A stretch of DNA of 10,551 nt from Treponema sp. (lineage in GTDB: Bacteria; Spirochaetota; Spirochaetia; Treponematales; Treponemataceae). The position numbers were made by a program, and so were the translations under genes. The notes beneath the pieces were generated by a model that had not been told where the DNA came from, did no database searches, and saw only the letters and a list, made by a program, of their open reading frames with translations. Shown piece by piece: positions 1 through 6,263 of the stretch. Each line of letters begins with the position of its first letter. Position 1 is the stretch's first letter. Location of the stretch: positions 1 through 10,551 of the forward strand of contig JAFLSP010000056.1 of NCBI GenBank assembly GCA_022510885.1, in the 5' to 3' direction.

Positions 1-58
1 GGAGCGTGTCTATTTCCGAGATTTCAAAGGCAATCTTCTTTCTGAGCGTCTCATCCAA
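1..58 (-). CDS. HepT-like (HEPN/DUF86-type) protein, N-terminus only, runs off window
   Basis: Only the first 19 codons are inside the window. Read from a TTG at 58, the frame gives MDETLRKKIAFEISEIDTL with no stop. This amphipathic start resembles HepT-like proteins, the HEPN-fold RNase partners of MNT nucleotidyltransferases. The ATG at 54-52 that overlaps the upstream stop (ATGA) is in another frame and meets a stop after 14 codons, so TTG is preferred. A G-rich stretch, GGGGGAG (75-69 on the minus strand), lies about 10 bases upstream and could act as the ribosome-binding site. The gene overlaps the end of the nucleotidyltransferase gene by 8 bases, the usual tight pairing of such modules. 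The catalytic RX4-6H motif would lie beyond the edge, so the family call rests on context and a short N-terminus. Confidence 0.5.
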   Translation of the reverse strand, partial: MDETLRKKIAFEISEIDTL

Positions 59-323
59 TCTGCTTCAGCTCCCCCACGCTTTGCAGCAGCTCGAAGAAAC
101 CGCGCTGATAGTCGAAATCGACCAAATCGACTTTCATGCCGAGCGCGTTCTCAAGCCGCAGATGGGTGCGGAAGAACGACGAGGGCGGAAGCCCCCTCAC
201 GCCCAGGTCGATGTCGGAGCTTTCGTTCGCCGTGCCGCGCGCCTGCGAGCCGAAAAGGTACACGCTGGTGCAGCCCGCGTCCTTGAGGATATTTGTTGCT
301 GTGCTGAGCGTCGTTGCGGTCAT
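51..323 (-). CDS. MntA-type minimal nucleotidyltransferase (antitoxin of an MntA/HepT-like pair)
   Basis: This 90-residue protein is a stand-alone nucleotidyltransferase (NTP_transf_2) domain. The helix 1-17 is followed by the strand VYLFGSQARG and the metal-binding motif GS-X10-DXD, with Gly25-Ser26 and Asp37/Asp39 in exact register. Asp66 in KVDLVDF is the likely third carboxylate. In characterised MntA/HepT systems the MNT protein transfers AMP to a tyrosine of the HEPN RNase and so neutralises it; that role here is inferred. The length is normal for the family and nothing looks truncated. The ATG at 323 is preferred over a much longer upstream frame that has no homology to the domain and would cross the divergent promoter region. 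No clear Shine-Dalgarno sequence precedes it. The gene overlaps the following HepT-like gene by 8 bases. Function as antitoxin: moderate; domain assignment: high. Confidence 0.88.
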   Translation of the reverse strand: MTATTLSTATNILKDAGCTSVYLFGSQARGTANESSDIDLGVRGLPPSSFFRTHLRLENALGMKVDLVDFDYQRGFFELLQSVGELKQIG

Positions 324-336
324 GGTAACAGCATAG

Positions 337-366
337 CATATATTTGGTTTGGAATGATAGGGGCAA
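337..366 (-). promoter_or_regulatory. possible promoter for the MNT/HepT-like pair
   Basis: On the minus strand TTGCCC (366-361) is followed after 18 bases by TATATG (342-337). An overlapping TATGCT (340-335) is an alternative -10. Either would start transcription about 5-8 bases before the ATG at 323, leaving a very short leader, which fits the missing ribosome-binding site. The match to consensus is weak, so this is a tentative call. Confidence 0.28.
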
Positions 367-429
367 CCCGTCTATGGTCATTTCGAGAACCGGCTGGAAA
401 CTTCGCCGCGCCGCCCCAAAACATTCTGT

Positions 430-458
430 TTGTCTTTTCCCCAAAGGCGTGATAAAAT
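430..458 (+). promoter_or_regulatory. sigma70-type promoter for the exported esterase gene
   Basis: TTGTCT (430-435) and TAAAAT (453-458) are separated by exactly 17 bases and match the consensus hexamers at 4/6 and 5/6 positions. The expected start is near 465, giving a leader of roughly 25 bases with GGAG at 481-484, six bases before the ATG at 491. The stretch is AT-rich compared with its GC-rich surroundings. Promoter function is inferred from sequence only. Confidence 0.6.
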
Positions 459-490
459 GATATAAATCGTACATTTTTATGGAGCGTACT

Positions 491-2191
491 ATGAGAAAAC
501 TGGTGCTTGTGGTGGCGTGCTGTCTCGCGGTGGCGGCGGTCTGCCTGGTGGTGGCGAGGTTCGCGCGGAACGCGACGGGTGCGTCAGACGAGAAAACGGA
601 GAATACTGCGACGACTTCAGCAACTTCGGCGGGCGCGGCGCGCGGAAAGGCGGATGAGAACGCGGCGATTGCAAAGATTGCGGCGAACGAGAAAGTGGAG
701 CGGGTTTCGACGACTTCGACGATTGCGAATCCCAAGGGGAGAAAGCTGTTCGTGGTGGGCGACTCGACGCTCAGCCCCTTCAACGACCCGTACTACTACC
801 CGCGCAACGGATACGGCATGCGCTTGCAGGACTACCTGAATCCCAAGAAAATCGAGGTCATCAACCTTGCGATGAGCGGCCGCTCGTCAAAGAGCTTCAC
901 GACGGAGGTGAACTACAAGACGCTCGTGAACAACATCAAGAAGGGCGACTACCTGATTATCGGCTTTGGCCACAACGACGAGAAGGCGGAGGAGGACCGC
1001 TACACGAACCCGAACGGCTCAAAGGAAACGCCCGGCTCCTTCAAGCACAGCCTCTACGAGAACTACGTCAAGCTGGCAAAGGACAAGGGCGCGATTCCGG
1101 TCCTGTGCACGCCGATTGTGCGCCGCTCCGAGGGCGGCACCTATGGGGGCGTGACGGTGCATGTCGTTCCCGACCAGGGCAGCTTTGAGGGCGGCGACTA
1201 TTCCCAGGCAATCCGCGAGCTGGGAGAGGAGACGGGGACGATTGTGGTGGACTTGACCGCAAAGACGAAGGCGCGCTACGAGCGGCTCTCGCCTGCCGAG
1301 ACGCTCATCTATCACGCCTGGCTCAGCCACAAGGAGAATTCGGTGGACAACACGCACCTGAACATGTTCGGTGCGGCGGTGAACGCCTACGACGTGGTGC
1401 AGGACATTGCGGGCAAGGACAAGAACTTCGCCAAATTCCTGCTCAAGGACATCAAGGAGCCGCAGCAGTCCATGCTCACGCCCAATCCCGCCTACATCGT
1501 GCCGACCTACGCCGGGTTCACGCCGGCCGACAAGAGCGTGCAGGCCTCGTTCAAGAAGGTTGCGGAGCCGTGGTTCGGGACGGCGTTCGGCGACTGCGGC
1601 GGCGCGTCAAAAATCTCGACCTCGCGCTTCAACGGCATCGTGGAGGGCGGCGGCGTGGTGCGCATGAATTCGGGCTTTGATGACGGCAGCGCGGAGTCCG
1701 GCAAGATTGCGAACGGCAACGACGGGCTGTGCATGTATTTCCAGCAGATACCGATTGGGCAGGACTTCACGCTTTCGGCAAAGGCGAAGGTCGTGTACAT
1801 CAAGGAGAACAATCAGGTTTCGTTCGGGCTGATGGTGCGCGACGACATCTACATCGACCTCAACGACAACTCCATCAACTCGTCGTATGTCGCCTGCGCC
1901 GCGCTGGGCATCGCAAAGGGCGAGGGGAAGTGGACGAGCAGCTTTGAGCGCAAGGACGGCGAGCTGGTGCAGACGACCACGACGAGCGAGAAGCTCCCGG
2001 TTGCGGGCACGGTCGTTGACCTTTCTATCGAGAAGAAGGGGAACGCCTACACGGTCAAGTACGGCAAGAATCCCGCCGTCACCTACGTCGCGGACCTGAA
2101 CGACATCGACGCGGACTACGTGTACGCCGGCCTGTTCACGTCCCGCTGCGTGACGGTGGAATACAGCGACGTGCGCTTGCAGATGCAGTAA
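491..2191 (+). CDS. exported SGNH-hydrolase esterase, rhamnogalacturonan acetylesterase-like (CE12 type), with extra C-terminal domain
   Basis: The 566-residue protein starts MRKLVLVV and has a hydrophobic N-terminal segment (about 4-25) that should act as signal peptide or membrane anchor. A low-complexity Ala/Thr/Lys/Glu linker follows to about residue 82. The SGNH catalytic domain spans about 85-320: block I GDSTLS with nucleophile Ser92, block II SGRSSKSF (Gly130), block III GFGHND (Asn162) and block V DNTH with Asp286 and His289. The GDST, GRSSKSF and FGHND wording is typical of rhamnogalacturonan acetylesterases, which remove acetyl groups from pectin backbones outside the cytoplasm. 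The last 200 residues (about 360-566) form a beta-rich domain not needed for SGNH catalysis, perhaps carbohydrate-binding. ATG 491 is chosen over ATG 479 because GGAG (481-484) sits six bases upstream and overlaps the earlier ATG. A lipobox reading (LVVAC) is possible but would leave a very short signal. Exact substrate unproven. Confidence 0.85.
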   Translation: MRKLVLVVACCLAVAAVCLVVARFARNATGASDEKTENTATTSATSAGAARGKADENAAIAKIAANEKVERVSTTSTIANPKGRKLFVVGDSTLSPFNDPYYYPRNGYGMRLQDYLNPKKIEVINLAMSGRSSKSFTTEVNYKTLVNNIKKGDYLIIGFGHNDEKAEEDRYTNPNGSKETPGSFKHSLYENYVKLAKDKGAIPVLCTPIVRRSEGGTYGGVTVHVVPDQGSFEGGDYSQAIRELGEETGTIVVDLTAKTKARYERLSPAETLIYHAWLSHKENSVDNTHLNMFGAAVNAYDVVQDIAGKDKNFAKFLLKDIKEPQQSMLTPNPAYIVPTYAGFTPADKSVQASFKKVAEPWFGTAFGDCGGASKISTSRFNGIVEGGGVVRMNSGFDDGSAESGKIANGNDGLCMYFQQIPIGQDFTLSAKAKVVYIKENNQVSFGLMVRDDIYIDLNDNSINSSYVACAALGIAKGEGKWTSSFERKDGELVQTTTTSEKLPVAGTVVDLSIEKKGNAYTVKYGKNPAVTYVADLNDIDADYVYAGLFTSRCVTVEYSDVRLQMQ

Positions 2192-2201
2192 GCGTCAATC
2201 A

Positions 2202-2230
2202 TTGAAAAAATCCGCATCATGTGCTATACT
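2202..2230 (+). promoter_or_regulatory. strong sigma70-type promoter for purA with extended -10
   Basis: TTGAAA (2202-2207) and TATACT (2225-2230) are 17 bases apart, each matching consensus at 5/6 positions, and TGC directly before TATACT gives an extended -10. The expected start is the A at about 2237. The promoter begins only ten bases after the esterase stop codon. The predicted start falls inside the hairpin described next, so the purA message should begin after its 5' arm. Confidence 0.75.
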
Positions 2231-2258
2231 GCCCCCATATCACTTTGGGGGCTTTTTT
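2231..2258 (+). terminator. intrinsic-terminator-like hairpin behind the esterase gene, overlapping purA initiation region
   Basis: GCCCCCA (2231-2237) pairs perfectly with TGGGGGC (2246-2252) across an 8-base loop, and six T residues (2253-2258) follow at once. This is a canonical Rho-independent terminator for RNA coming from the esterase gene. The GGGGG of the 3' arm (2247-2251) is also the only plausible purA ribosome-binding site, seven bases before the ATG at 2259. RNA started at the purA promoter (about 2237) lacks six of the seven bases of the 5' arm and could not fold the hairpin. Confidence 0.75.
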
Positions 2259-3485
2259 ATGAGGATTGTGGTCATCGGTGCTCAGTGGGGCGATGAGGGC
2301 AAGGGCAAAATCGTCGATTATCTTGCCGAGGGCGCAAAGTACGTGGTGCGCTATGCAGGCGGGCCGAACGCAGGGCACACGATTGTGGTGGACGGCAAGC
2401 AGTTCGTGCTGCATCAGGTGCCGTCCGGCATCCTTCACCCCGACAAGTCCGTGTTTTTGGGCGCGGGCATGGTGATTGACCCCGAGGCTTTGTTCGAGGA
2501 GCTGCAAATGCTCAAGGACAACGGCATTGACTGGGAGGGGCGCGTCTTCATCTCCGACCGCGCCCACATCATTCTGCCGCGCTACCGGCAGATGGACAAG
2601 GAGCGCGACGCGGCGCGCAAGCGTCCGATTGGCACGACTGGTCGCGGCATCGGCATTGCGTATGCGGAGAAGGCCGAGCGCGACGGGCTGCGTCTTGCCG
2701 ACCTGGACTGGGCGGCGAAAATGGCGGAATTCGACGGCGAGGACAAGGCGTACCTTGACCGATACAGAGACCGTCTGCTTGCCATGCGCGTTGACCTGAC
2801 CGCGAAGATGTACGAGTGCAAGGACGACAATATCCTGTTTGAGGGCGCGCAGGGCGCGATGCTGGACATTGACAGCGGCACCTATCCCTATGTGTCTTCC
2901 GGCGCGTCCTGCGCGGCGGGCGCGGCGACGGGCTGCGGCATCGGGCCGCACGATTTGGACGTCATCATCGGGCTGTTCAAGGCGTACCAGACGCGCGTCG
3001 GCAACGGGCCGATGCCCACCGAATTCAACAGCGAAAGCGAGGGCGAGCTGTGCGAGTACGTGCGCAATTTGGGGCGCGAGTACGGCGCGACGACGGGACG
3101 CGCGCGGCGCTGCGGCTATCTGGATTTGGTCGCGCTGCGCTACGCCTGCCGCGTCAACTCGCTTGACAGCCTCGTCCTGACGCACCTGGACATTTACGAT
3201 ACCTTTGACGAAATCGAAGCCTGCGTCGCCTACGACATTGACGGCAAAATCGTGACGGATTTTCCGGCGAGCGTGGAGGCGATGGAAAAGGCGAAGCCCG
3301 TGCTGCAAAAATTCGGTGGGTGGAAGACGAGCCTGAAAACGTGCCGCAGTTACGAGACTTTGCCCCGTGCCGCGCGCGACTACGTGGAATTCATCGAGGA
3401 TTACTGCAAGACGCCGGTGGGCATCATTTCCGTGGGCTACGAGCGCGACGAGACCTTTATCCGCAAGAATCCGTGGGAAAAATAA
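2259..3485 (+). CDS. purA: adenylosuccinate synthetase
   Basis: PurA joins IMP and aspartate using GTP to make adenylosuccinate, the first committed step to AMP, in the cytoplasm. The 408-residue protein has the signature motifs in order: GDEGKGK at 11-17 with catalytic Asp12, NAGHTIV with catalytic His40, the IMP-binding TTGRGIG at about 126-132, the EGAQGAMLDIDSGTYPY segment at 195-211, PTE at 253-255, and TTGRARRCGYLD at 278-289. The length is slightly below the 425-430 residues common in the family, but both ends align well. The guanine-specifying segment reads THLD (308-311) where TKLD is usual; the Asp is kept. ATG 2259 is chosen because the family N-terminus begins right there; an in-frame TTG at 2202 lies in the -35 hexamer and is not a credible start. 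The gene ends 15 bp from the convergent murD stop with no terminator visible. Confidence 0.97.
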   Translation: MRIVVIGAQWGDEGKGKIVDYLAEGAKYVVRYAGGPNAGHTIVVDGKQFVLHQVPSGILHPDKSVFLGAGMVIDPEALFEELQMLKDNGIDWEGRVFISDRAHIILPRYRQMDKERDAARKRPIGTTGRGIGIAYAEKAERDGLRLADLDWAAKMAEFDGEDKAYLDRYRDRLLAMRVDLTAKMYECKDDNILFEGAQGAMLDIDSGTYPYVSSGASCAAGAATGCGIGPHDLDVIIGLFKAYQTRVGNGPMPTEFNSESEGELCEYVRNLGREYGATTGRARRCGYLDLVALRYACRVNSLDSLVLTHLDIYDTFDEIEACVAYDIDGKIVTDFPASVEAMEKAKPVLQKFGGWKTSLKTCRSYETLPRAARDYVEFIEDYCKTPVGIISVGYERDETFIRKNPWEK

Positions 3486-3500
3486 GATGGCGGCGGCACG

Positions 3501-5066
3501 TCAGGCAAACAGGCTGCGCACTTTTTCCTTGAACTGCCGCCCGCGGTCAAATTCATTCTGGAACATGCCGAAACTCGTTGCTCCGGGGCTGAACACGACG
3601 ACCTTTGAGCCGCGCGCGCCTTTGTGCGCCTCGATGTCGGCCTTGAGCCGGGCGAGCATGTCGTCGATGGACTGGTACACGCCGTTGTGGCGGATGCCGC
3701 GCGCGGCGAAGTCGGCGAGCATTTTGTCGGTGGCGGTGCCGGCGAGCAGGTAGGTTGCGGACGGCTGTATGGCGAGCGGATTCGCGAGCGTCTGCGCAAT
3801 GGGGGAAAGGTCGAGGCCTTTGTCCGTGCCGCCGGTCAGGAAGATGACCGGCTCGCCGAATGCCTGCGTGGATTCCGCCGCCGCTTCGGGAACGGTCGCC
3901 GCGCTGTCGTTGTAAAAGCGGACGGTCAGGTTGCCGCTTTGCCACGTGTGGAAGAATTCAAGGCGGTGCTCGATGCCGTTCCAGCGTCCGAGGATGTCGA
4001 TGGTCTTTTCGGGCGCGACTCCCATCAGTTCCATGACGAGCGCGGCGTTCAGCACGTTGAGCCGCATGTGCTTTCCGGGTACGGCAATGTTCCTGAGCAC
4101 CGTGTCGGTGTCCTTGCCCCGCGTCCGTGCCGATTCGCTCAGCAGCGCGGCGGGCGGGCGGCAGATGCCGGTGCCTTTTGCGTCCTGCCAGATGCCGCGC
4201 ACGGACGGCGGCAGCGGTTTTTTGCTGTAGCGCAGGACGGTCGCTTTGGTCTCCGCGGCAAAAACATTGCCCCAGTTCGTGATGAGCGTGCCGCCGTCCG
4301 CCGCCGGGTCGTCGTCAAAATCGACAATCGTATAGTCGCTCTTGCGCTGGTCGGCGTAGATGAGCTTTTTGTCCGCAACGTAGGCAAGCATGCTGTGGTA
4401 GAAATTCTGGTGGTCGGGGATGATTTTGGTGATGAGCGCGATTTTCGGCTTGAGCGCCTTGCGCCCGCGCAGGTCCGCCAGCTGCCAGCTGGAAAGCTCA
4501 AGGATGACGGGCGTGGACTCGTCCGTCTGGTCGAGGAAGGTGAGCGGGCTGACGGTGATGTTGCCGCCGAGGAACGCCGTGAAGCCCGCCTGACACAGGC
4601 CGTAGTGAATCGCGCTGACGGTGGACGACTTGCCCTTGCTTCCGGTGACGGCGATAATCGGCGCGCGGGTGAAATGCAGGAAGAGGCTGATGTCGGTCTC
4701 TATCGCGCGCGCGGCGGCGAGGTAGGGGTTGCCGTCGTATTTGACGCCCGGGTTTTTTATCACGCAGTCGGCGTTTGCAAAGTCTTCGGCGCGATGCTCG
4801 CCCAGCACGTAGCGCAGGTTTTCGTGCGGGAGCGACGGGTCTTGTTGCAGGGACGCGACGGTTGCGGCAAGTTCGTCCGCCGTTTTCATGTCCGTTACGG
4901 TGACGAGCGCGCCGTGCCTGAGCAGGAAGCGCACCGTGGCTTCACCTCCGCCGTTCAGCCCCAGGCCCATGACGGTCACGTGCTTGCCTTTGATGTCGGC
5001 GAGCGTGGGAAAAAAGCAGCCCGCAGGATAGGTGTGCGGAACGGGGGGCAGCGGTTCGTCGCTCAT
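3501..5066 (-). CDS. murD: UDP-N-acetylmuramoyl-L-alanine--D-glutamate ligase
   Basis: MurD adds D-glutamate to UDP-MurNAc-L-Ala in cytoplasmic peptidoglycan precursor synthesis. The 521-residue protein has all three Mur ligase domains: an N-terminal nucleotide-sugar binding fold with GLGLNGGGEAT at 34-44, the ATP-binding central domain with P-loop TGSKGKSST at 141-149 and LSSWQL at 191-196, a likely carbamylated lysine Lys233 in ADKKLIY, and the C-terminal domain with TGGTDKG at 411-417 and SPGATSF at 493-499. It is longer than the 440-450 residues usual for MurD, with extra sequence around 250-330 and at the N-terminus. The normally conserved NDSKATN motif reads NDSAATV (386-392), so the usual lysine is alanine. 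The start is well supported by AAGGAG (5077-5072) five bases before the ATG. It lies 14 bases behind ddl and is surely co-transcribed with it. Confidence 0.94.
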   Translation of the reverse strand: MSDEPLPPVPHTYPAGCFFPTLADIKGKHVTVMGLGLNGGGEATVRFLLRHGALVTVTDMKTADELAATVASLQQDPSLPHENLRYVLGEHRAEDFANADCVIKNPGVKYDGNPYLAAARAIETDISLFLHFTRAPIIAVTGSKGKSSTVSAIHYGLCQAGFTAFLGGNITVSPLTFLDQTDESTPVILELSSWQLADLRGRKALKPKIALITKIIPDHQNFYHSMLAYVADKKLIYADQRKSDYTIVDFDDDPAADGGTLITNWGNVFAAETKATVLRYSKKPLPPSVRGIWQDAKGTGICRPPAALLSESARTRGKDTDTVLRNIAVPGKHMRLNVLNAALVMELMGVAPEKTIDILGRWNGIEHRLEFFHTWQSGNLTVRFYNDSAATVPEAAAESTQAFGEPVIFLTGGTDKGLDLSPIAQTLANPLAIQPSATYLLAGTATDKMLADFAARGIRHNGVYQSIDDMLARLKADIEAHKGARGSKVVVFSPGATSFGMFQNEFDRGRQFKEKVRSLFA

Positions 5067-5080
5067 GTGCGCTCCTTGCG

Positions 5081-6217
5081 CTAGTCGCGCGATGTCTTGA
5101 GGTTGCGCGTCGCTTTGAATCGGAGCTGCGCCTCTTGCACTAGCAGGTCGAGCAGTTTGCCGAAGGGAACGCCCTCATGCTCGCAGAGTTTGGGGAACAT
5201 CGAGATTGCCGTAAAGCCCGGCATCGTGTTGATTTCGTTCAGGTAGATACTGCCGCTCGTCTTGTCCAGGAAAAAATCGACGCGGCACAGTCCGCTCGCG
5301 TCAATCGCGCGGTATGCCCGTGCCGCAAGGTCGCGAATCGTCGCGCGGGTTGTGTCATCGACATGCGCGGGAATCAGCAGGTCTGCGCCGTTGGGGTCGT
5401 TGTATTTCGCATCGTAATCGTAGAATTCGTGCGTGGGGTTGATTTCGCCCGGTCCGTAGACGACCGTTGCCTCCGCCGCGTGCGCGCCGTCCGCCGTGGT
5501 GGGATTGCCCGTGACCGAGCATTCCAGCTCGCGCGCGTCGATTGCCTTTTCGATGAGGATTTTGTCGTCCCAGTCAAAGGCTTCCAAAATCGCGCCGTTC
5601 AGGTGGCGCAAGTCCTCCGCACGGGTCGCGCCGTCGCTGGAGCCTGCCGCGCAGGGCTTGACGAACAGCGGGAAGCCGAGTTTCTGCTGTGCCTCCTCAA
5701 GCAGTTCGTCGTAGCGGGCGGAGGAGGCAAGGTCGCTGCGGCGGATGCACAGGTACGGCACGACGGGAATGCCCGCGTTCTGGAGCACGACTTTCGTCTT
5801 TTCCTTGTCCATGGCGAGCGCGCTTGCCGTTACGCCGCAGCCCGCGTAGGGGATGTCCGCCATTTCGAGCAGCCCCTGCACCGTGCCGTCCTCGCCGAAG
5901 GTGCCGTGCAGCGCGGGAATCACCACGTCCACGGGAATGCGGGTTCCGCCCACGGAGAACGCGCCTGTTGTTCCTCCGGCGGGAACCACGCTCACTTCCC
6001 TGGCGGCATCCTCATGCACCTGCAAGGTCGCTGCCGGGTCACGTCTGACGCGCGCAAGCTCGCTAAAATCCTGCAAATACCAGCGTCCTGTCTTGGTGAT
6101 GCCGATGAGCGTGAGCTGGTGCGCGGTCGTGTCGATGTTGCGGGCCATTGCCGTTGCCGAAATGAGCGAGATTTCGTGCTCGCCCGACTTGCCGCCGTAT
6201 ATCAGTGCTATAATCAT
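5081..6217 (-). CDS. ddl: D-alanine--D-alanine ligase
   Basis: Ddl makes the D-Ala-D-Ala dipeptide for peptidoglycan with ATP, in the cytoplasm. The 378-residue protein is an ATP-grasp enzyme with GGKSGEHEIS at 8-17, LHGTFGEDGT at 103-112, FVKPCAAGSSDG at 185-196, the acidic LIEKAIDARELE at 221-232, and the metal-binding end VDFFLD (Asp314) with NEINTMPGFT (Glu328, Asn330). The omega-loop segment YDYDAKYND keeps the tyrosine (Tyr272) typical of D-Ala-D-Ala rather than D-Ala-D-Lac ligases. The ATG at 6217 matches the family N-terminus and has AGAGG upstream; the open frame continues to 6484, but that extension runs through the end of earP and shows no Ddl sequence. It follows earP after 31 bases and is followed by murD after 14 bases. 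A promoter candidate just upstream could give ddl-murD their own transcript. Confidence 0.96.
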   Translation of the reverse strand: MIIALIYGGKSGEHEISLISATAMARNIDTTAHQLTLIGITKTGRWYLQDFSELARVRRDPAATLQVHEDAAREVSVVPAGGTTGAFSVGGTRIPVDVVIPALHGTFGEDGTVQGLLEMADIPYAGCGVTASALAMDKEKTKVVLQNAGIPVVPYLCIRRSDLASSARYDELLEEAQQKLGFPLFVKPCAAGSSDGATRAEDLRHLNGAILEAFDWDDKILIEKAIDARELECSVTGNPTTADGAHAAEATVVYGPGEINPTHEFYDYDAKYNDPNGADLLIPAHVDDTTRATIRDLAARAYRAIDASGLCRVDFFLDKTSGSIYLNEINTMPGFTAISMFPKLCEHEGVPFGKLLDLLVQEAQLRFKATRNLKTSRD

Positions 6218-6234
6218 GTCCTGCCTCTCGTTCC

Positions 6235-6263
6235 AGTATAAACCGACTTCACGGATTGTGCAA
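6235..6263 (-). promoter_or_regulatory. candidate internal promoter for ddl-murD
   Basis: On the minus strand TTGCAC (6263-6258) is followed after 17 bases by TATACT (6240-6235), the same -10 hexamer as before purA. The expected start is an A at about 6228, giving an 11-base leader that begins with AGAGG, a usable ribosome-binding site six bases before the ddl ATG. The -35 hexamer matches only 3/6 and lies inside the 3' end of earP. Tentative. Confidence 0.45.

Noticed and set aside
6..452. Plus-strand frame of 148 codons across the nucleotidyltransferase gene
   Set aside because: It is antisense to the GS-X10-DXD protein and has no recognisable family sequence.
374..460. Small plus-strand frame of 28 codons in the divergent intergenic region
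   Set aside because: No ribosome-binding site, no recognisable sequence, and it overlaps the esterase promoter.
2217..3308. Minus-strand open frame of 363 codons opposite purA
   Set aside because: Shadow of purA, with no domain and a start that would lie in the purA promoter region.
3624..5084. Plus-strand open frame of 486 codons opposite murD
   Set aside because: Antisense shadow of a clearly coding murD; no motif, and composition typical of such shadows.
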